Counted from the stretch's first letter, positions 1 to 8,582 are shown. The stretch: 64,000 bases of DNA from Phycisphaerae bacterium (GCA_019636475.1 JAHBXN010000002.1:558001-622000), one strand, 5' to 3'. A program made the numbers and translations. Notes: generated from the sequence alone by a model not told the origin.

Positions 1-912
1 GATCCCAGCCAGTCGTCAGAGGCGTTTCTGAAGTGCTTTGGCGAGGGCTTCGATTTCGCGGTGCTTCCGTTTTCATGGTCATCGATCGAGCCGCAGGATG
101 GATCTCCGAAGCCGTCGAACATGGACGGCCTGTTGAAGACGCTGTGGCAGCGGCGCGTCGCCCTGTGGGCGGCCTCGCTGGTGTCGCTCGATCCGGTTCA
201 GTTGCCGGGGTGGGTTCAGAAATCCGGCCGCGACTTTGAGAAGTTCCGTGAATACGTGACCCGACACGTTCGGCATGTGCTGAAGACCTACGGTCCGTAT
301 GTTCAGGCATGGGAAGTGATCAGCGCGGCTCATGCATACAACTCGATGGGCTTCACCTTCGAGCAGATCATGGACCTGACGCGGATCACCGCCCTGCTTG
401 TCAAGCAGATGTCACCGAAGTCTCAGTCGATCATCGGCATCGTGCAGCCCTGGGGTGAGTACTATGCGAGGGACGCGCGAACGATTCCCCCGTCGCTGTA
501 CGCCGAGATGGCGGTTCAGAGCGGCATCAACTTCGATGCGTTCGGTCTTGAAATTCGGTTTGGGACTGACGAGCCGGGCGGTTGTGTCCGCGATCTTCTG
601 CAGATATCGAGCCTGCTCGATCGATTCGGCACGCTGGGCAAACCGGTGCATATCACGGCAGCCGGCGTGCCGTCCGGACGATCATCGTCGAATGACGGCC
701 AATGGCACGGCGAATGGTCGCCCGAGCTTCAGGGGGAATGGCTGCGTGAGTTCTGTCGCATCGCGCTGTCGAAGCCGTTTGTGGAGTCGATCGCGTGCAT
801 GCGACTAGCGGACGGGGCGGACCCGAACGGCGTCGTCGATTTGAACGGCGCGGCGAAGCCGGCCTATCAGGAGATTCTCAAGATTCGCCGCCAGATCGGC
901 GGGAACTCCTGA
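1..912 (+). CDS. GH10-like (xylanase-fold) protein, C-terminal part, probably inactive
   Basis: The frame is open from base 1, so the N-terminus lies outside the window; about 303 residues are visible. The visible start (FDFAVLPFSWSSIEPQDG) matches the part of glycoside hydrolase family 10 barrels where the protein approaches the substrate strand, and VQAWEVIS corresponds to the family's WDVVNE strand. The acid/base glutamate is replaced (WEVISA), and the second catalytic strand, normally ITELD, reads HITAAGV, so neither catalytic glutamate is present. I infer a carbohydrate-binding or structural role rather than xylan hydrolysis. A perfect hairpin follows the stop. The fold assignment rests on motif resemblance only and the missing N-terminus could carry other domains. 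Confidence 0.6.
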   Translation, partial: DPSQSSEAFLKCFGEGFDFAVLPFSWSSIEPQDGSPKPSNMDGLLKTLWQRRVALWAASLVSLDPVQLPGWVQKSGRDFEKFREYVTRHVRHVLKTYGPYVQAWEVISAAHAYNSMGFTFEQIMDLTRITALLVKQMSPKSQSIIGIVQPWGEYYARDARTIPPSLYAEMAVQSGINFDAFGLEIRFGTDEPGGCVRDLLQISSLLDRFGTLGKPVHITAAGVPSGRSSSNDGQWHGEWSPELQGEWLREFCRIALSKPFVESIACMRLADGADPNGVVDLNGAAKPAYQEILKIRRQIGGNS

Positions 913-914
913 GC

Positions 915-950
915 CGGACGCTTTTGAATACAGATCTATTTAAGCGTCCG
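915..950 (+). terminator. Hairpin between convergent genes, probable terminator
   Basis: A perfect 9-bp inverted repeat (CGGACGCTT at 915-923 and AAGCGTCCG at 942-950) encloses an 18-base AT-rich loop and is followed on the plus strand by TTTCACTTAT. It sits exactly between the stop of the GH10-like gene and the stop of folE. The short T run suits plus-strand termination; on the minus strand there is no T tract. Confidence 0.5.
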
Positions 951-952
951 TT

Positions 953-1537
953 TCACTTATGCAGCAGGCTCATGACTTCGGCACGGGTGGCCGAATTTTC
1001 CGCACAAACTCCGCGAATGGCTGATGTGACCATGACGCTGCCGGGCTTCTTCACGCCGCGACAGGTCATACATGTGTGAACGGCCTCAATGACGACGGCG
1101 GCTCCCTGCGCCGCGAGTTCGGACATGATGACATCGGCGATCTGGGTTGTCAGCCGTTCCTGCACCTGCGGTCTTAGCGCGTAAGCGTCGACGACGCGGG
1201 CGAGCTTTGAGAGGCCGACAACTTTTCCATCGGGGAGATAGGCGACATGGGCTTTGCCTTCGAAGGGCATGAGGTGGTGCTCGCACATGGAGTTGAAAGG
1301 GATATCGCGAAGGACGACCAACTCGTCGTACTTTTCGGTGAAGACCGTCATCAGGAGTGATCTGGGGTCCTGGCGGAGTCCGCTGAACAACTCCTCGTAC
1401 ATTCGTGCAACGCGTGCGGGCGTGTCGCGGAGTCCTTCGCGATCCGGATTGTCTCCGATGGCGGCGAGAATCTCGCGGACCGCGCGAGCGATCCGCTCCT
1501 TGTCGATCTTGAAATCTGCGGGACAAACCTGACCCAT
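953..1537 (-). CDS. folE: GTP cyclohydrolase I (FolE)
   Basis: Homohexa/decameric-type GTP cyclohydrolase I converts GTP to 7,8-dihydroneopterin triphosphate, the first step of folate (and pterin) synthesis in the cytoplasm. The 194-residue length is normal for a bacterial enzyme. Diagnostic motifs are visible: [18 protein letters not shown] with the zinc-binding Cys and catalytic His residues, [20 protein letters not shown] for substrate binding, and the late [14 protein letters not shown] segment with the second zinc-ligand cysteine. The ATG start is preceded by GAGGAG at good spacing. It is transcribed alone; the upstream neighbour at 1614-2914 is on the same strand but unrelated. Confidence 0.96.
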   Translation of the reverse strand: MGQVCPADFKIDKERIARAVREILAAIGDNPDREGLRDTPARVARMYEELFSGLRQDPRSLLMTVFTEKYDELVVLRDIPFNSMCEHHLMPFEGKAHVAYLPDGKVVGLSKLARVVDAYALRPQVQERLTTQIADVIMSELAAQGAAVVIEAVHTCMTCRGVKKPGSVMVTSAIRGVCAENSATRAEVMSLLHK

Positions 1538-1613
1538 GGGGAGCTCCTCGGGAGACTATCGTGCCCGCGACCGCCGTGTTTGGGGGTGGCCGTGGCGCAA
1601 GGGTGATCGACGA

Positions 1614-2099
1614 TCAGCCGTATTTTTCGGATGTCGCCAGGTCGAAACCAGCGTGTTCGGGATTGTAGCCGACGCGGCGATACTCAGCTCTGCACCGATA
1701 GCAGACGGTTACGCTGGGCACGACAAGATAGATGATTGCGTCCACGAGAACCAGCGATGCCAACACGACAAAGGTCATCGGAATGTTCTTCATGTAGTAG
1801 AAGCAGGACGCGATGATTCCGAAGACGATGACGAGGATCAGTCCGAGGCGCTGCGGAAAATCCTTGCGTATGAAAAACTCCCTGCCCGGACAGCAAGCGC
1901 ACCGAACGACGCGGCGCTCGTCGCCCAACTCGGTTGGGACATCCGCTGTTGTGAGCTTGCCGCATCGCGGGCATTTCAATTCGCGAGGCCCGACGCTAGC
2001 CGGCTCGAACATAATCGGCGCGCGACACTCCGGATCCGGGCATCGCATTCGGATGGTCACGGCGCGAGATTTTTCGGCGGCGGGTTTCACAGCGCCCAT
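1614..2099 (-). CDS. Zinc-ribbon protein with two membrane segments
   Basis: A 161-residue protein of unknown function. The N-terminal half is a zinc-ribbon-like region with C-P-D-P-E-C, a later CPRC and a CACC, followed by two hydrophobic segments (about residues 84-103 and 109-130) and then a C-terminal CYRC motif in the cytoplasmic-looking tail. The ATG chosen at 2099 lies inside the end of the upstream membrane-protein gene (13-base overlap), implying co-translation. The reading frame runs on upstream, but that extension only shadows the neighbour and is Arg-rich, so it was excluded. Zinc-ribbon plus membrane pairs are common in planctomycetes, but I cannot assign a partner. Confidence 0.7.
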   Translation of the reverse strand: MGAVKPAAEKSRAVTIRMRCPDPECRAPIMFEPASVGPRELKCPRCGKLTTADVPTELGDERRVVRCACCPGREFFIRKDFPQRLGLILVIVFGIIASCFYYMKNIPMTFVVLASLVLVDAIIYLVVPSVTVCYRCRAEYRRVGYNPEHAGFDLATSEKYG

Positions 2100-2914
2100 C
2101 CCTCCGTTCGCGAGAGAAATTGCGCTGTCAGTTCGCCAAAGAAGATGAAGAGCATGGAGAGATAGTACAGGGCAGTGGCCGACTGCGTGGCCCGGCGTTT
2201 CACGCAATCCCAGATCATGTATGCGAACACGCCTGCGACCAGCAGTCCGACGCCAAGGCGCACCGACAGCGCGAGCCATGTGTAAATCTCGCCGAGAGAA
2301 GGCCACGCGCCGGCCCACGCGCGCGGCGAAAGCATCGCAATCACCCAGAGCACGCGTGCCGCGAACAGGGCGATATATATCCTGGTGATCCATCGAAGCG
2401 GCGCAATCGGCATGCCGGTATCCGTAAGGTACCGGTGACCCAGCAGCATGGCCGCGGTCGCGACGCCGAGCAGACCCGCTCCGAGAAAGGCGCTGAATGC
2501 CAGCTCCGCGCCGCTGAGCCAGGTTGCGTGACTGATGTGTTCGGCACCTGGTCGCGTCGGATTCGGCGAAGCGTTGGCGATCGCCAGGGATAATGCGGCA
2601 GTGAGGCAGGCGAGGCCGGCGGCGGCGGCGTAGGCGCGCTGACTGTTTCGAACAGTTTCGCCTTGCGATGCGTTCACGAAGAGCCAGCCGAAACCCGCCG
2701 CCAACCCAGCGATCAGCAGGATGGCGGCCGGATGTTGCAGGGCATCGAGCGGTGCGCCGAATTCCAGAAGGTTGAAGACGAGGGCGAGCATCGCGATCGA
2801 GCACGAGACGATGCACATCAGGCGGAGGTATCGCCAGCCGGTCTGCCTGATTGCAGAAACCGCGACGGCCAGGAAACAGCCAGCGGCATACTGGGCCAGG
2901 AAGGCGGGAAACAT
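2087..2914 (-). CDS. Polytopic membrane protein, unknown function
   Basis: A 275-residue protein made almost entirely of hydrophobic helices, roughly seven to eight, separated by short charged loops (for example RQTGWR and CVKRRATQS). No transporter or enzyme signature is recognised; the overall look resembles NrfD/DmsC-type or heme-trafficking membrane subunits, but without diagnostic residues that is only a resemblance. It overlaps the start of the zinc-ribbon membrane gene by 13 bases, so the two are probably made together and may interact. Confidence 0.65.
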   Translation of the reverse strand: MFPAFLAQYAAGCFLAVAVSAIRQTGWRYLRLMCIVSCSIAMLALVFNLLEFGAPLDALQHPAAILLIAGLAAGFGWLFVNASQGETVRNSQRAYAAAAGLACLTAALSLAIANASPNPTRPGAEHISHATWLSGAELAFSAFLGAGLLGVATAAMLLGHRYLTDTGMPIAPLRWITRIYIALFAARVLWVIAMLSPRAWAGAWPSLGEIYTWLALSVRLGVGLLVAGVFAYMIWDCVKRRATQSATALYYLSMLFIFFGELTAQFLSRTEGWAL

Positions 2915-3044
2915 CGAAAAGCGGACACCGGATCGCGCTGCTTATTGGACGGCCCACGAAGCGCATCGGCGGCCGCTGCGTCGGCGCGCGTCAGACGCAG
3001 GAGGGGAGATGATACCGCGCGCCGATCGGCAGGGCCACGCGTGA

Positions 3045-4694
3045 TCAGGGTCTGGTCACGCGTGCGGTCTCGATGAACTCTCGAACGGAGTCGTCATGAG
3101 TGATGTCGGCGAGATACTCGCTGAGCAGTCGACGCCCTTCGTCGCGTCGGCCTGAGAAATAATGAATAAATCCGAGCAGGAATTTCGAATCGCTGTCGTC
3201 GGGGTTGGCCGCGACATGATCCGAGAGCATTCGGAGGTGAGCGGGAAAATCCGCTTCAACGCCGTAGGCCGCTCGCAGATCGAATGCCGACGTGGCCAGT
3301 GACGGTGAGCGGGCGACGCCGCGCCGAATGGCTATTGACGCATCCGTGTAGGCACCGAGGGAATATTCCGCCAGTCCCAGCGCGATCCGTACGCTCGGAT
3401 CGTCACCGTCCCACACGATTGCCCGGATGTACTCCTCGCGGGCTTCGTCGTATCGGCCGAGTTCGAAGGCTCGATCCCCACGACCGAGGGCCTCACCGAT
3501 TCTGACGGCAGCGGGATCGACGGTTGGTGCCGAGGGCGTGGCATGTATCTCGGCTTCGCCCGGGGCCGTTCCGGGTTGGGAAGCGTCGGTGTGACGGGTT
3601 CCGAAATCGTTCAGCGCTCGATCCTGGAGCGCGGCCTGGCTTCGCTGATATTGATCGAATGCGGCGGCCTCGTAGGCTTCCGCTTCCTGTTCGGTGATTT
3701 CAACATCGGTGGAGAGCGGTGCGAACACATCTTCGTCGTAGTAGATGTCGGACGCGGAGCCGCCGATGCTGATGATGGTGGATCCGCCGTAGATCGGATA
3801 GCGCCAGGCGTACCCGCCGTAGTTGAAATAGCCGCCGCCGAAACCAAATCCCGGGCCGCAGTAGCCGCCGCGCGGGAAGTACCGATAGCTGGGCTGGCAG
3901 CCGACGATCGATCCGACTCGCCTGGGTTCGCCGATGCAGCCGTTTCGAATCGGCAATCCTGTGAAACCGCCGACGCGCCGCGGATTTGACCAGTTATTAA
4001 TTCGCGATTCGGTTGGGCCGCAGGCGCTGACCGCGCCCAGATTGCGTCCGCCAATCGGCTGCCCGGCTCGATAGGTACTGCGGTAGCCGGCGGGCCGCTC
4101 CGACGGTCGAATGGCCTGGCCTGTGACGCCGAGGCCATTTCGGTTGACGCCGAACGGGCGCGCCGGGGAGACGACTGCCGGCGAGTTTGAATGAGAATGA
4201 GATTGATTGGAGCGGACCACGCCGTTTGGCGATCCACCCTGCCTCGTCTGAAATGCGCCTTGCGCGGAGGCCCATGACGAAGAGCCTATGCGGCTCGGCG
4301 GTCGTGTGGAAGTAGTTTGGCCACTAATCGCACGCGGACTGCGAGCCAAGGTCTGACCGGTTCCGCCGTTGCCGAATGATTGGGTAATCGACGTGGTTCG
4401 CGGCTGCGTTCGAATGACGCCGGAACCGAGCGACTGGCCTCGCGTGACACCGGGCGCGGACCGGACCTGGCGCGGCGCGGAGGCGAAACTGTGGGATGAA
4501 CGACCGATGTTACCGCCGGAACGGCGGACGCTCGTGGCCTGATTTCCACCGGAGCGGCGGATGCTCGTAGCCTGATTTCCGCCGGAGCGTGCGCCGCGCG
4601 ACTGGCCCCACGCGAGCGTCGCGTCTCCGCAGAGCATCAATAAGGCTGCGAGGGCGAGCAGAAATGGGGTCGGATGGCGTCGGTTGGTGAACAT
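3045..4694 (-). CDS. Exported TPR protein with Ser/Gly/Arg-rich repeat region
   Basis: About 549 residues. The start at 4694 is chosen because AAGGAG lies seven bases upstream and a clean signal peptide follows (LLALAALLMLCGDATLAWG). Next comes a long low-complexity region rich in Ser, Gly, Arg and Gln, opening with tandem RSGGNQATS repeats encoded by a 33-bp DNA repeat (4513-4589). The middle is Gly/Tyr-rich (GGYCGPGFGFGGGYFNYGGY). The last 180 residues form tetratricopeptide-like helices (GDRAFELGRYDEAREEYIRA; LLGFIHYFSGRRDEGRRLL). I infer an envelope or periplasmic scaffold; no catalytic motif is visible. Similar Gly/Tyr-rich plus TPR proteins are known in planctomycetes. Confidence 0.75.
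   Translation of the reverse strand: MFTNRRHPTPFLLALAALLMLCGDATLAWGQSRGARSGGNQATSIRRSGGNQATSVRRSGGNIGRSSHSFASAPRQVRSAPGVTRGQSLGSGVIRTQPRTTSITQSFGNGGTGQTLARSPRAISGQTTSTRPPSRIGSSSWASAQGAFQTRQGGSPNGVVRSNQSHSHSNSPAVVSPARPFGVNRNGLGVTGQAIRPSERPAGYRSTYRAGQPIGGRNLGAVSACGPTESRINNWSNPRRVGGFTGLPIRNGCIGEPRRVGSIVGCQPSYRYFPRGGYCGPGFGFGGGYFNYGGYAWRYPIYGGSTIISIGGSASDIYYDEDVFAPLSTDVEITEQEAEAYEAAAFDQYQRSQAALQDRALNDFGTRHTDASQPGTAPGEAEIHATPSAPTVDPAAVRIGEALGRGDRAFELGRYDEAREEYIRAIVWDGDDPSVRIALGLAEYSLGAYTDASIAIRRGVARSPSLATSAFDLRAAYGVEADFPAHLRMLSDHVAANPDDSDSKFLLGFIHYFSGRRDEGRRLLSEYLADITHDDSVREFIETARVTRP
4513..4589 (-). repeat. 33-bp tandem repeat inside the TPR protein gene
   Basis: Two full copies (4513-4545 and 4546-4578) differ at only a few positions and a third begins at 4579. 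Each encodes an 11-residue unit built around RSGGNQATS. The length is a multiple of three, so copy-number change would keep the frame. Confidence 0.8.
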
Positions 4695-4896
4695 GGCAGA
4701 CTCCTTAAATCCCGGATTGCGAGCAGAAGGCGGAATGTCATCCATGACTTTAGACACATCTTATCGCGTTCTGGTTAGTGGATTCAATTTGGCGGGCTGA
4801 ATGTGGGCCATTGCCGACCGACTGCGGTCCCATACGGGCCGTAGTCGCGCCAGACGGGGATGGGGACGGGAGCGACGCCGGAAGGCCGGAATCCGC

Positions 4897-4902
4897 TATA
4901 AT
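4897..4902 (+). promoter_or_regulatory. Probable -10 box (TATAAT) upstream of rimO
   Basis: A perfect TATAAT lies about 50 bases before the preferred rimO start, in the divergent region between the TPR gene and rimO. No convincing -35 hexamer stands at the usual distance, so this is a partial promoter call. Confidence 0.4.
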
Positions 4903-4956
4903 GGCGAATTCGCCGAGCGAAGTGACCCGCCGGCCATGGAGTGCTCCCGCGTGACG

Positions 4957-6414
4957 ATGCCCAGTGTTTCATTCGTGTCCCTTGGCTGCCCCAAGAACCT
5001 GGTTGACTCCGAGAAGATGCTCGGGATGCTTGCGGAGGCGGGTTGCCCGATCGTGGGCGGCGACACGGGGACCGGCGACGTGATGATCGTCAACACCTGC
5101 GGATTCCTGGCGGCATCGCGCGATGAGGCCGTCGGGATACTCCGCGAAGCGGCGGAGCAGAAGAATCGCGGTGAGATCAAGCGTCTCGTGGTTGCCGGAT
5201 GCCTGGTGCAGCGTGACGGGCGCGGCCTTCTGGAAGACGTGCCGGAGATCGACGCGCTGGTCGGGGTTCACAATCGGGCGGATATCGTCCGGGCGGTGAC
5301 GGGTGTGCATCTCAGCCGTCCCGGTCGCGGCGCCACGGCGAAGACGCCGGCGTCGACCGGAACCACCTCCGGTCGGACTGCGGCCGCGTCCACCGGCGGA
5401 CGCACCGGGAGCGGCGACCTTTTTCTTGGCGAATACCACGCGAATTCGTGGATCGGCGCGAACAAATCGGACCGGGCGCGGCTTCGCCTGACGCCGGTTC
5501 ACTACGCATATCTTCGCATGAGCGAAGGCTGCAATCAGAAATGCACTTTCTGCACAATTCCATCGATTCGGGGGCCGATGCACAGCAAGTCCGTTCGAGA
5601 GATCATGGCGGAAGCGCGTGAGCTGATCACCGACGGCGCGGTCGAGATCAATCTGCTCGGGCAGGACACGACGAGCTACGGCACGGACATCGCGTATGAG
5701 CCCGGTCTGAGCGGGCTGCTCCGAAAGCTGAACACGCTGGAGGGCGTTGAGTGGATTCGTCTGATGTATGCCTATCCGAGCGACTTCACCGACGACATGA
5801 TCGAAGCGATTGCAGACTGTGAGAAGGTGGCGAAGTACATCGACATGCCGCTTCAACACATCAGTGACCGGGTGCTCAAGTCGATGCATCGGCGCGTGAC
5901 GCGCAAGCAGACCGAATCACTCCTGGCGAGATTGCGTGAGCGAATTCCGGGCGTTTCGATTCGAACAACCTTCATCGCGGGCTTTCCCGGGGAGACCGAC
6001 GCGGAACACCGGGAATTGCGGGAATTCATCCGCGAGTTCGGCTTTGACATGCTCGGCGTATTTCCATACAGCAACGAGCCGGGCACGCCGGCCCACCGCA
6101 TGAAGGGTCATCTGCCGCCCGCACTGATCCAGGAACGGGTTGAGGACCTGATGCTGACGCAACAGGAGGTCGCATTCAAGCGGGCGTCGGCGAGACGAGG
6201 CGAACGGCTCCGTGTGATGATCGACAGCTTCGGTGCGCGCGGGGTGTATCTGGCGCGGCACGAGGGACAGGCGCCGGACGTGGACAGCGTGGTCCACGTG
6301 GACGGTGGCGAGTACGATCCGGGACAGTTTGTCGACGTGAAGATCACGGGCAGCCGGGCGTATGATCTTCTGGCGAAACCGATCGTGAAGGGGCTTCCGA
6401 TACTCGGTCACTGA
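4957..6414 (+). CDS. rimO: Ribosomal protein S12 methylthiotransferase (RimO)
   Basis: Radical-SAM methylthiotransferase that modifies a conserved aspartate of ribosomal protein S12. The N-terminal MTTase domain has its three cluster cysteines (SLGCPKNLVDSE, NTCGFL, AGCLVQR), the radical-SAM CxxxCxxC is at about residues 192-199 (CNQKCTFC), and the C-terminus is a TRAM-like domain. The start at ATG 4957 gives the family's normal beginning (MPSVSFVSLGC); GTG 4951, nine bases after GGAG, is an equally good alternative. Compared with E. coli RimO the enzyme carries about 40 extra residues between the MTTase and radical-SAM domains, a Thr/Ala/Gly/Ser-rich linker encoded at about 5300-5420. Transcribed alone. 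Confidence 0.94.
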   Translation: MPSVSFVSLGCPKNLVDSEKMLGMLAEAGCPIVGGDTGTGDVMIVNTCGFLAASRDEAVGILREAAEQKNRGEIKRLVVAGCLVQRDGRGLLEDVPEIDALVGVHNRADIVRAVTGVHLSRPGRGATAKTPASTGTTSGRTAAASTGGRTGSGDLFLGEYHANSWIGANKSDRARLRLTPVHYAYLRMSEGCNQKCTFCTIPSIRGPMHSKSVREIMAEARELITDGAVEINLLGQDTTSYGTDIAYEPGLSGLLRKLNTLEGVEWIRLMYAYPSDFTDDMIEAIADCEKVAKYIDMPLQHISDRVLKSMHRRVTRKQTESLLARLRERIPGVSIRTTFIAGFPGETDAEHRELREFIREFGFDMLGVFPYSNEPGTPAHRMKGHLPPALIQERVEDLMLTQQEVAFKRASARRGERLRVMIDSFGARGVYLARHEGQAPDVDSVVHVDGGEYDPGQFVDVKITGSRAYDLLAKPIVKGLPILGH

Positions 6415-6448
6415 CGGGCCGGGTAGAATCCGCCGGAGCATGGGGCCT

Positions 6449-6724
6449 TCAGACGGCAAAGGCCCAGTGCCAGTAGAAGATCACCAGAAGGATGAGGCTG
6501 TATGCGGCAATTCCGGCCAGTTCTCGTTTGAACCGAGAAATCCTCATTCGTAGCAGCAGGACCACGGCGTATTTTCGAACGACCTGCGCTTTCTTGTCAC
6601 TGCCGACCAGGCTGCCCGCGATGAAGAGCAGCGACCGCACGGTGACAACGACGGCATAGACGGCGCACAGCGTGGTCAACAGCAGGCGATAGAGTTCAAA
6701 CACGTCCCGATCGAACAGGTTCAC
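6449..6724 (-). CDS. Small two-helix membrane protein
   Basis: A 91-residue protein if started at GTG 6724, which has GGAG eight bases upstream; a TTG at 6754 would add ten residues without a good ribosome site. Two hydrophobic segments are visible: LLLTTLCAVYAVVVTVRSLL near the N-terminus and AAYSLILLVIFYWHWAFAV at the very C-terminus, joined by a basic loop (KKAQVVRKYAVVLLLRMRISRFKRE, abridged here). No family recognised. It is followed on the same strand by another membrane-protein gene after a 221-base gap. Confidence 0.55.
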   Translation of the reverse strand: MNLFDRDVFELYRLLLTTLCAVYAVVVTVRSLLFIAGSLVGSDKKAQVVRKYAVVLLLRMRISRFKRELAGIAAYSLILLVIFYWHWAFAV

Positions 6725-6945
6725 GATCCGCACTCCGCGGTCAGTCGAGGTCAACAGGCTCGAAGCGTGGTCGCCGGAGTTCCCTTCCGGTCGGCGCGGT
6801 TAAGACCAACTGACAGGTTCCGGCTTGGTCCTTCATGGGAAAATAGTCGCAGGTGTATTCTTCGGCGTGAGTCCGCTTCGCCCATCAGGAAGAATCTCAT
6901 CACGTCGTCATGGGGTCGGCCACGAACAGCGCGACGTTCCCCGAA

Positions 6946-7449
6946 TCACTCTGATTGGATGTGTCTTCTTTGTCGCTCGATCCAGCCCGCAGCCCGGTCG
7001 GTGTTCGGCATCTGCATTCCCATCACGGCGAGCAGAAGACCCGTCGCTACGAGAGAGAGCGGGCGGCCCTCGATGAAAAAACCGATCACGTTGAAGAACG
7101 CGCCACCTTCCAACATGGCCGCGACAACGATATTACGAATGAAATACGCATTCAGGAACGGCACGGGGTCGTCGGTACGGACCGCGCTGGCCTTCAGCTT
7201 CTGTCGGAAGGCGGAATCCATCGAACCGGGCAGGACAAAGCTCATCAGCAAAGTCATGGCACCGACGCCAGCGGCCACGTAGGTAATCAGCGGGGTCGCG
7301 AATTCGGCCGGCTGCCCCGCCGTCTGGGAACTGCGCACGAACATCAGGACACCCGCGGCCATCAGGACGCCCATTATCAGGGCGAGGTCGATCAGCATCA
7401 GTGTTTTCACCGCGCTGATCAAACGTGGATGATTGCGAAGCTCATTCAT
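6946..7449 (-). CDS. Small polytopic membrane protein
   Basis: A 167-residue protein beginning MNELRNHPRL; ATG 7449 is chosen because GGAG precedes it by about eight bases. It has four likely membrane helices: two N-terminal (LMLIDLALIMGVLMAAGVLM; YVAAGVGAMTLLMSFVLPG) and two C-terminal around a region reading FLNAYFIRNIVVAAMLEGGA. The EGG(A/L)FF arrangement recurs in the membrane protein at 33371-33835 (EGGLFFVQF), suggesting distant relatedness or convergent composition. Function unknown. It is 49 bases downstream of the yjbQ stop on the same strand, so the two may be co-transcribed. Confidence 0.6.
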   Translation of the reverse strand: MNELRNHPRLISAVKTLMLIDLALIMGVLMAAGVLMFVRSSQTAGQPAEFATPLITYVAAGVGAMTLLMSFVLPGSMDSAFRQKLKASAVRTDDPVPFLNAYFIRNIVVAAMLEGGAFFNVIGFFIEGRPLSLVATGLLLAVMGMQMPNTDRAAGWIERQRRHIQSE

Positions 7450-7498
7450 TTCCGAACTCTCCGCCCCCCTGGTTCGGCCGCGTCGCACACGACGGGGC

Positions 7499-7921
7499 TT
7501 ACTCGCCGAGGACCTGGACGATGATCGTGCGCTGCCGCGGCTGCGTATCGAAATCGATCAGGACGATCTGCTGCCATGTGCCCAAACTCGGCTTTCGATC
7601 CAGGATCGGAACCGTGAGGCTCGGCCCGAGCAGAGACGCCCGCACATGGGAATGGCCGTTGTTGTCATGCCATGTCTGCTCGTGCATGTAGTGGCCTGAC
7701 TCGGGTGCGATTCGATCAAAGCAGTGCTTGAGGTCGTGCTGAACGAGTCCCGGCTCGAACTCGGTCGTCGTGATTCCGGCCGTTGAGCCCAGGACGAACA
7801 ACAGTGCGATTCCGTTGGTGATATCCGAGAAGTTCATGACTTCGATCAACTTGGGTGTCAGGTCAACGACATGGGCGTTTCCCAGTGTTTCCAGTTGAAT
7901 CCTGTGTGTTTCGACGGGCAT
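7499..7921 (-). CDS. yjbQ: YjbQ / UPF0047 family protein (secondary thiamine-phosphate synthase family)
   Basis: A 140-residue single-domain protein, the usual family length. The UPF0047 signature is intact: GIALLFVLGSTAGITTTE, HDNNGHSHVRASLLGPSLTVP and LGTWQQIVLIDFD, with the conserved histidines and glutamate that line the putative active site. Members are annotated as a secondary thiamine-phosphate synthase activity, but the physiological role of the family is unsettled. It lies between a membrane-protein gene and the HU gene on the same strand, separated from the latter by a strong terminator, so it starts its own transcript. Confidence 0.92.
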   Translation of the reverse strand: MPVETHRIQLETLGNAHVVDLTPKLIEVMNFSDITNGIALLFVLGSTAGITTTEFEPGLVQHDLKHCFDRIAPESGHYMHEQTWHDNNGHSHVRASLLGPSLTVPILDRKPSLGTWQQIVLIDFDTQPRQRTIIVQVLGE

Positions 7922-8024
7922 GACGCGGCATTGTACCGCGCGTCCCCTCCGGCGGAAGCAGAACCTGCGCGGCGTCCTGTCCGTTTCTGTTCAGTCATGA
8001 ACGGAATTGGCGCCCGCATCTAAC

Positions 8025-8053
8025 AAAAGAACCCGCTCCAGCGAGCGGGCTCT
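8025..8053 (-). terminator. Intrinsic terminator of the HU gene
   Basis: On the minus strand a GC-rich stem (GAGCCCGCTCG pairing with GAGCGGGTTC, one mismatch, short loop) is followed immediately by TTTTGTT. It lies about 35 bases after the HU stop codon and insulates it from yjbQ. Confidence 0.85.
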
Positions 8054-8087
8054 CTTGAAATGCGTATCGCTTTGCGAGGCAGGCGGA

Positions 8088-8450
8088 TTACTTATTCGCC
8101 ATTTCCTTCAAAGCCTTGAGGGCGAGCGCCTTGACGACATTTCGCGCGGGCTTCGCCTTGAACATCTGCTTTTCGCCGGTGAAGGGATTGATGCCTTCGC
8201 GAGCCTTGGTGGCCGGCTTGTGGATCCGCTTGATCTTGAGAAGGCCGGGAACGGTGAAGATGCCCGGCCCCTTCTTGCTGAGGTCGGCTTCGATCAGTGC
8301 CGACATGCCGCCGAAGACTGAAACAACCTGCGACCGGCTGAGGCCCGCGGTCTCGGCCAAGACCTTGTAGATCTCGCTCTTCGTGCGGGCCTTGGAGGCC
8401 GACGAGATCTTGATCTTCGCCGGCGCCTTGCTTGCTTTCTTCTTTGCCAT
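8088..8450 (-). CDS. HU/IHF-family DNA-binding protein
   Basis: A 120-residue nucleoid protein. The first 20 residues are a Lys/Ala-rich tail (MAKKKASKAPAKIKISSASK); the rest is an HU fold with SEIYKVLAETAGLSRSQVV in the helical part and GINPFTGEKQMFKAKPAR, the DNA-contacting arm with the conserved Pro and the end of the beta sheet. The basic N-terminal tail is unlike E. coli HU and is a planctomycete-type variant as far as I recall. AAAGGA precedes the start by eight bases. Expressed as a single-gene unit bounded by its own promoter and terminator. Expected to bend and compact DNA. Confidence 0.93.
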   Translation of the reverse strand: MAKKKASKAPAKIKISSASKARTKSEIYKVLAETAGLSRSQVVSVFGGMSALIEADLSKKGPGIFTVPGLLKIKRIHKPATKAREGINPFTGEKQMFKAKPARNVVKALALKALKEMANK

Positions 8451-8553
8451 GAAAAAATCCTTTCTTCACTGACTGTCTTGTCACGGCGGCGGGTGCGAAC
8501 ACATCGCGAGTCATTCAGCCGCACCGTGGGCTACTTCGTGGCAGCGCGGCGGT

Positions 8554-8582
8554 AAAATGCCAGAAAAACAGGCAACTTGCAA
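8554..8582 (-). promoter_or_regulatory. Possible HU promoter
   Basis: On the minus strand TTGCAA (8577-8582) is followed after 17 bases by CATTTT (8554-8559), giving a four-of-six and three-of-six match to the sigma-70 consensus about 100 bases upstream of the HU start. Weak but correctly spaced. Confidence 0.3.

Noticed and set aside
1536-2165. 209-residue plus-strand frame
   Set aside because: Antisense to the zinc-ribbon and membrane protein genes, which have clearer coding character.
4969-5889. 306-residue minus-strand frame
   Set aside because: Antisense to rimO, no independent motifs.
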